Assembly: GCA_046735055.1 (NCBI GenBank) | Contig: JBKPSO010000250.1 | Span: forward strand, 1 to 7,131 | From: DATBLE01 sp046735055 | GTDB taxonomy: Bacteria > Actinomycetota > Thermoleophilia > Gaiellales > Gaiellaceae | Direction of reading: 5' to 3' | Length of the DNA stretch: 7,131 nt | Part shown: piece by piece, positions 5,842-7,131 of the stretch | Layout of the letters: the number at the start of each line of letters is the position of its first letter | Position numbering within the stretch: the first letter of the stretch is position 1 | Made by a program: the position numbers and the translations under genes | Notes under the pieces: generated by a model | What the model saw: the letters and a program-made list of their open reading frames with translations, nothing else | The model's database searches: none | Told to the model about the DNA's origin: nothing

Positions 5842-6285
5842 ATGGCACCGACGCGATGCACGGAGACGAACACCGCCCGGCGAGCGGAGCTTGCCCGACT
5901 GGGCCGGGGGGTCGGGGCGTTGATCGTCCTTGCCGGTCTCGGCCTTCTCGCGGCGGCGGTCATCGGGCTGTCCGGCCCGGCGAACGCGCAGGCCCCGACA
6001 ACGACGATCGTCGGCGGTGGCCCATCCTCGCCTCCGCCGAAGAACGTCTGGATCGCGCTGGGGGGCAACCCGCTGGCACCGGCTCTGGCGCGCGCGCGCA
6101 AGATGGTCGCTTGCGTCCGCCGCCACGGCATCCCCACCTTCCCCGACCCGAAGGTAAGCGGAGGAACGGTGTTCTTGATCCTGCCGGCCGGGCTCAGTCG
6201 TACCTCGCCCCGACTGAGGAAGGCCGAGCGCGCCTGCCAGAAGCTCCTGCCAAACCCAGGAGGCCCGACGAGGACGGGACCCTAG
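5842..6285 (+). CDS. Small secreted or anchored protein with 'CVRRHGIPTFPDP' motif
   Basis: The product has 147 residues. A charged N-terminus is followed by a hydrophobic segment at about 24-46 (GALIVLAGLGLLAAAVIGL). Possible cleavage lies after NAQA (about 51), so the protein is exported or membrane-anchored. A Pro/Gly/Thr-rich linker follows, then a compact domain with KMVACVRRHGIPTFPDP (Cys91), a glycine-containing middle, and SPRLRKAERACQKLLP (Cys132). The same 'CMR.HGV.NFPDP...AF..A..ACQ.LLP' pattern occurs in many uncharacterised actinobacterial secreted proteins, often near efflux systems and two-component genes. The two cysteines may form a disulphide. ATG 5842 is chosen with AAAGAAAGG (5826-5834) upstream. 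ATG 5803 in the same frame is an alternative that overlaps the regulator remnant. It diverges from the kinase and is followed on the same strand, after 84 bases, by the collagen-like gene. Biochemical function is unknown. Confidence 0.78.
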   Translation: MAPTRCTETNTARRAELARLGRGVGALIVLAGLGLLAAAVIGLSGPANAQAPTTTIVGGGPSSPPPKNVWIALGGNPLAPALARARKMVACVRRHGIPTFPDPKVSGGTVFLILPAGLSRTSPRLRKAERACQKLLPNPGGPTRTGP

Positions 6286-6354
6286 ATCGGGTCGTAAATC
6301 CCGATTGACCCCGATGGCCGCGCCGGTCCTACTCGCGCCAAGCCGATCGGGTCG
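6285..6354. repeat. Direct repeat and small hairpin between the two exported-protein genes
   Basis: The decamer gatcgggtcg occurs at 6285-6294 and 6345-6354. The first copy starts at the last base of the upstream stop codon, and the second lies just before the Shine-Dalgarno of the next gene. In addition atcggg (6286-6291) can pair with cccgat (6300-6305) across an eight-base loop. This could be a weak attenuator or a binding site. No T-run follows. Confidence 0.35.
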
Positions 6355-6361
6355 AAAGGAG
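6355..6361 (+). promoter_or_regulatory. Ribosome binding site fixing the GTG start at 6370
   Basis: AAAGGAG ends eight bases before GTG 6370. It overlaps the earlier in-frame GTG at 6361, which therefore cannot be the start. The resulting N-terminus, MKKRW, is a typical signal-peptide beginning. Confidence 0.7.
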
Positions 6362-6369
6362 TGATTCAC

Positions 6370-6972
6370 GTGAAGAAGAGATGGACGAAGCCGTCGCCGC
6401 CAATGGCCGTGGCGGCGATTGTCCTGTTCGTCGCTCTGGCCGGAAGCGGCGTCGCCGCTGTCACATCGATCCCGAACAACAGCGTTGGGACGGCTCAGCT
6501 GAAGGCGAACTCGATTGTCTCGAGCAAGGTCGCAAACCACTCACTGCTCGCCGCCGACTTCAAGGAGGGCCAGCTTCCAGGCGGTGCAACCGGACCCGCA
6601 GGGCCGGCCGGTCCGGCTGGTCCGGCCGGCCCGGCCGGTGCGACCGGTGCGACCGGTGCGACCGGAACAGCCGGCGCGAACGGATCCGCCCTCGCCTACG
6701 CACGTGTGACGGACGACGGCGATGTCAGCTCAGAGGCGAAGGGCATTGACGACAGCGACGTCGATCAACACGGCACCGGCATCTACTGCATCAGCTACGA
6801 CAGCAGCGCCGTGAAAAACGTCGTTGCGACCCTCGACCTGGCCGACGCACCCGGCCAGATCGCGGTCAGCACCGACCAGGACAAATGTTCCTCGAAGTAC
6901 GAGGTCGAAGTCCACACCTACAGCTCGACCGGCGCTGCCGCCAACAAGGGCTTCTTTGTCGCCCTCAACTAG
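6370..6972 (+). CDS. Secreted collagen-like-repeat protein
   Basis: The product has 200 residues and is probably exported. Residues 1-31 form a signal peptide (MKKRW..., hydrophobic 12-30). A linker with the pattern NNSVGTAQLKANSIVSSKV then NHSLLAADFKEGQLP (36-70) follows, common in Thermoleophilia surface proteins. Eleven Gly-X-Y triplets come next (72-104: GAT, five GPA, three GAT, GTA, GAN), a short collagen-like stalk. The globular C-terminal domain (106-200) has YARVTDDGDV, GTGIYCISYD (Cys140), NVVATLDL, GQIAVSTDQDKC (Cys173), VEVHTYS and the final GFFVALN. Such a stalk normally gives a trimer displaying the C-terminal domain, but the ligand is unknown. The start is GTG 6370 on the strength of AAAGGAG at 6355-6361. 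It probably shares regulation with the gene ending at 6285 and ends before a strong hairpin. Confidence 0.82.
   Translation: MKKRWTKPSPPMAVAAIVLFVALAGSGVAAVTSIPNNSVGTAQLKANSIVSSKVANHSLLAADFKEGQLPGGATGPAGPAGPAGPAGPAGATGATGATGTAGANGSALAYARVTDDGDVSSEAKGIDDSDVDQHGTGIYCISYDSSAVKNVVATLDLADAPGQIAVSTDQDKCSSKYEVEVHTYSSTGAAANKGFFVALN
6593..6676 (+). repeat. Collagen-type Gly-X-Y coding repeat
   Basis: Tandem nine-base units encode GPA and then GAT triplets. The GAT units are identical in DNA (ggtgcgacc three times, about 6638-6664), while the GPA units differ by synonymous changes. The identical units could change in number by slippage without breaking the frame. Confidence 0.75.
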
Positions 6973-6983
6973 CTGCTTGCGAA

Positions 6984-7010
6984 CTGGGGGCGGGCATGTC
7001 CCGTCCCCAG
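6984..7010. terminator. Bidirectional hairpin between convergent genes
   Basis: The arms 6984-6994 and 7000-7010 form an 11-bp stem with one G-T wobble and a five-base loop (catgt). It lies 11 bases after the stop of the collagen-like gene and 5 bases after the stop of the regulator gene on the other strand, so it can serve both. No clear T-run follows, as is often so in high-GC genomes. Confidence 0.7.
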
Positions 7011-7015
7011 CATCA

Positions 7016-7131
7016 TCATGCCCAGATGCGGTAGCCGACGTGGGGAACGGTCTCGATCGCCGGCGGCTCGCCGAGCTTCCGCCGTAGCCGGAGGATCGTG
7101 ACCTTGACGACGTTGCTGTGCACGCTCGCGT
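7016..7131 (-). CDS. OmpR/PhoB-type response regulator, C-terminal end (partial)
   Basis: Only the last 37 codons are in the window; the gene continues past the right edge. The residues read SVHSNVVKVTILRLRRKLG, then EPPAIETVPHVGYRIWA and a stop. This is the end of a Trans_reg_C winged helix: the recognition helix region SNVVKVTILRLRRKL and the C-terminal beta-hairpin IETVPHVGYR. Such proteins bind promoter DNA once a partner kinase has phosphorylated their receiver domain. It is on the same strand as the kinase at 4328-5686 but 1.3 kb upstream of it, and two opposing genes lie between. Its sequence is related to, but clearly different from, the regulator remnant at 5683-5831, so it is not a recent duplicate. 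It may have its own kinase outside the window. Confidence 0.88.
   Translation of the reverse strand, partial: ASVHSNVVKVTILRLRRKLGEPPAIETVPHVGYRIWA

Noticed and set aside
1..7131. CRISPR array, tRNA, rRNA, toxin-antitoxin or defence island
   Set aside because: No regularly spaced repeats, no tRNA-like cloverleaf ends, and no nuclease-helicase or toxin-antitoxin gene pairs were seen. The only nuclease-like sequence is a truncated fragment.

Overview
The window is high-GC bacterial DNA. Three genes suggest an actinobacterium, most likely of class Thermoleophilia (Solirubrobacterales/Gaiellales type). They are a secreted protein with the 'NSVGTAQLK...SLLAADFKEGQLP' lead-in followed by a short collagen-like tract, a secreted protein with a 'CVRRHGIPTFPDP...ACQKLLP' tail, and a DUF6636-like exported protein. 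The lineage is an inference from remembered family distribution, not from a search.

Left part (about 1-1420): a complete-looking IS110-superfamily insertion sequence of the IS1111 type. Its transposase (114-1157, +) has the DEDD and serine regions in place. A perfect 16-bp inverted repeat (26-41 and 1397-1412) lies just inside the probable ends, and about 240 bases of non-coding DNA follow the transposase. That is where IS1111-type elements are expected to encode their guide ('bridge') RNA. The segment contains 9-base matches to both probable element ends, so it is the best lead in the window.

Middle-left (about 1420-3200): a decay zone. A second, unrelated IS110-family transposase (1568-2440, -) is broken by a 34-bp tandem duplication and a large internal deletion whose frame effects cancel, leaving a misleading open frame without the catalytic DEDD half. 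It abuts a zinc-ribbon/HNH-type gene fragment (2434-2568, -). Next is a VOC/glyoxalase-fold gene (about 2761-3191, +) ruined by frameshifts and a stop. Long open frames crossing this zone are artefacts of high GC.

Middle (3192-4327): one intact small exported protein (3348-3803, -), then 524 bases with no supportable gene and visibly lower GC.

Right part (4328-7131): an intact HAMP sensor histidine kinase (4328-5686, -) whose start overlaps, as GTGA, the stop of what was its response regulator. That regulator survives only as a frameshifted DNA-binding-domain remnant (5683-about 5831). Divergent from it are two exported-protein genes (5842-6285 and 6370-6972, +). A bidirectional hairpin (6984-7010) separates them from the C-terminal end of another OmpR-type response regulator entering from the right edge (7016-7131, -). 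The regulator at the right edge could now serve the orphaned kinase, but that is inference.

No new defence or metabolic system is convincingly present. The strongest unexplained signals are the putative bridge RNA of the IS1111-type element and the separation of kinase from regulator.
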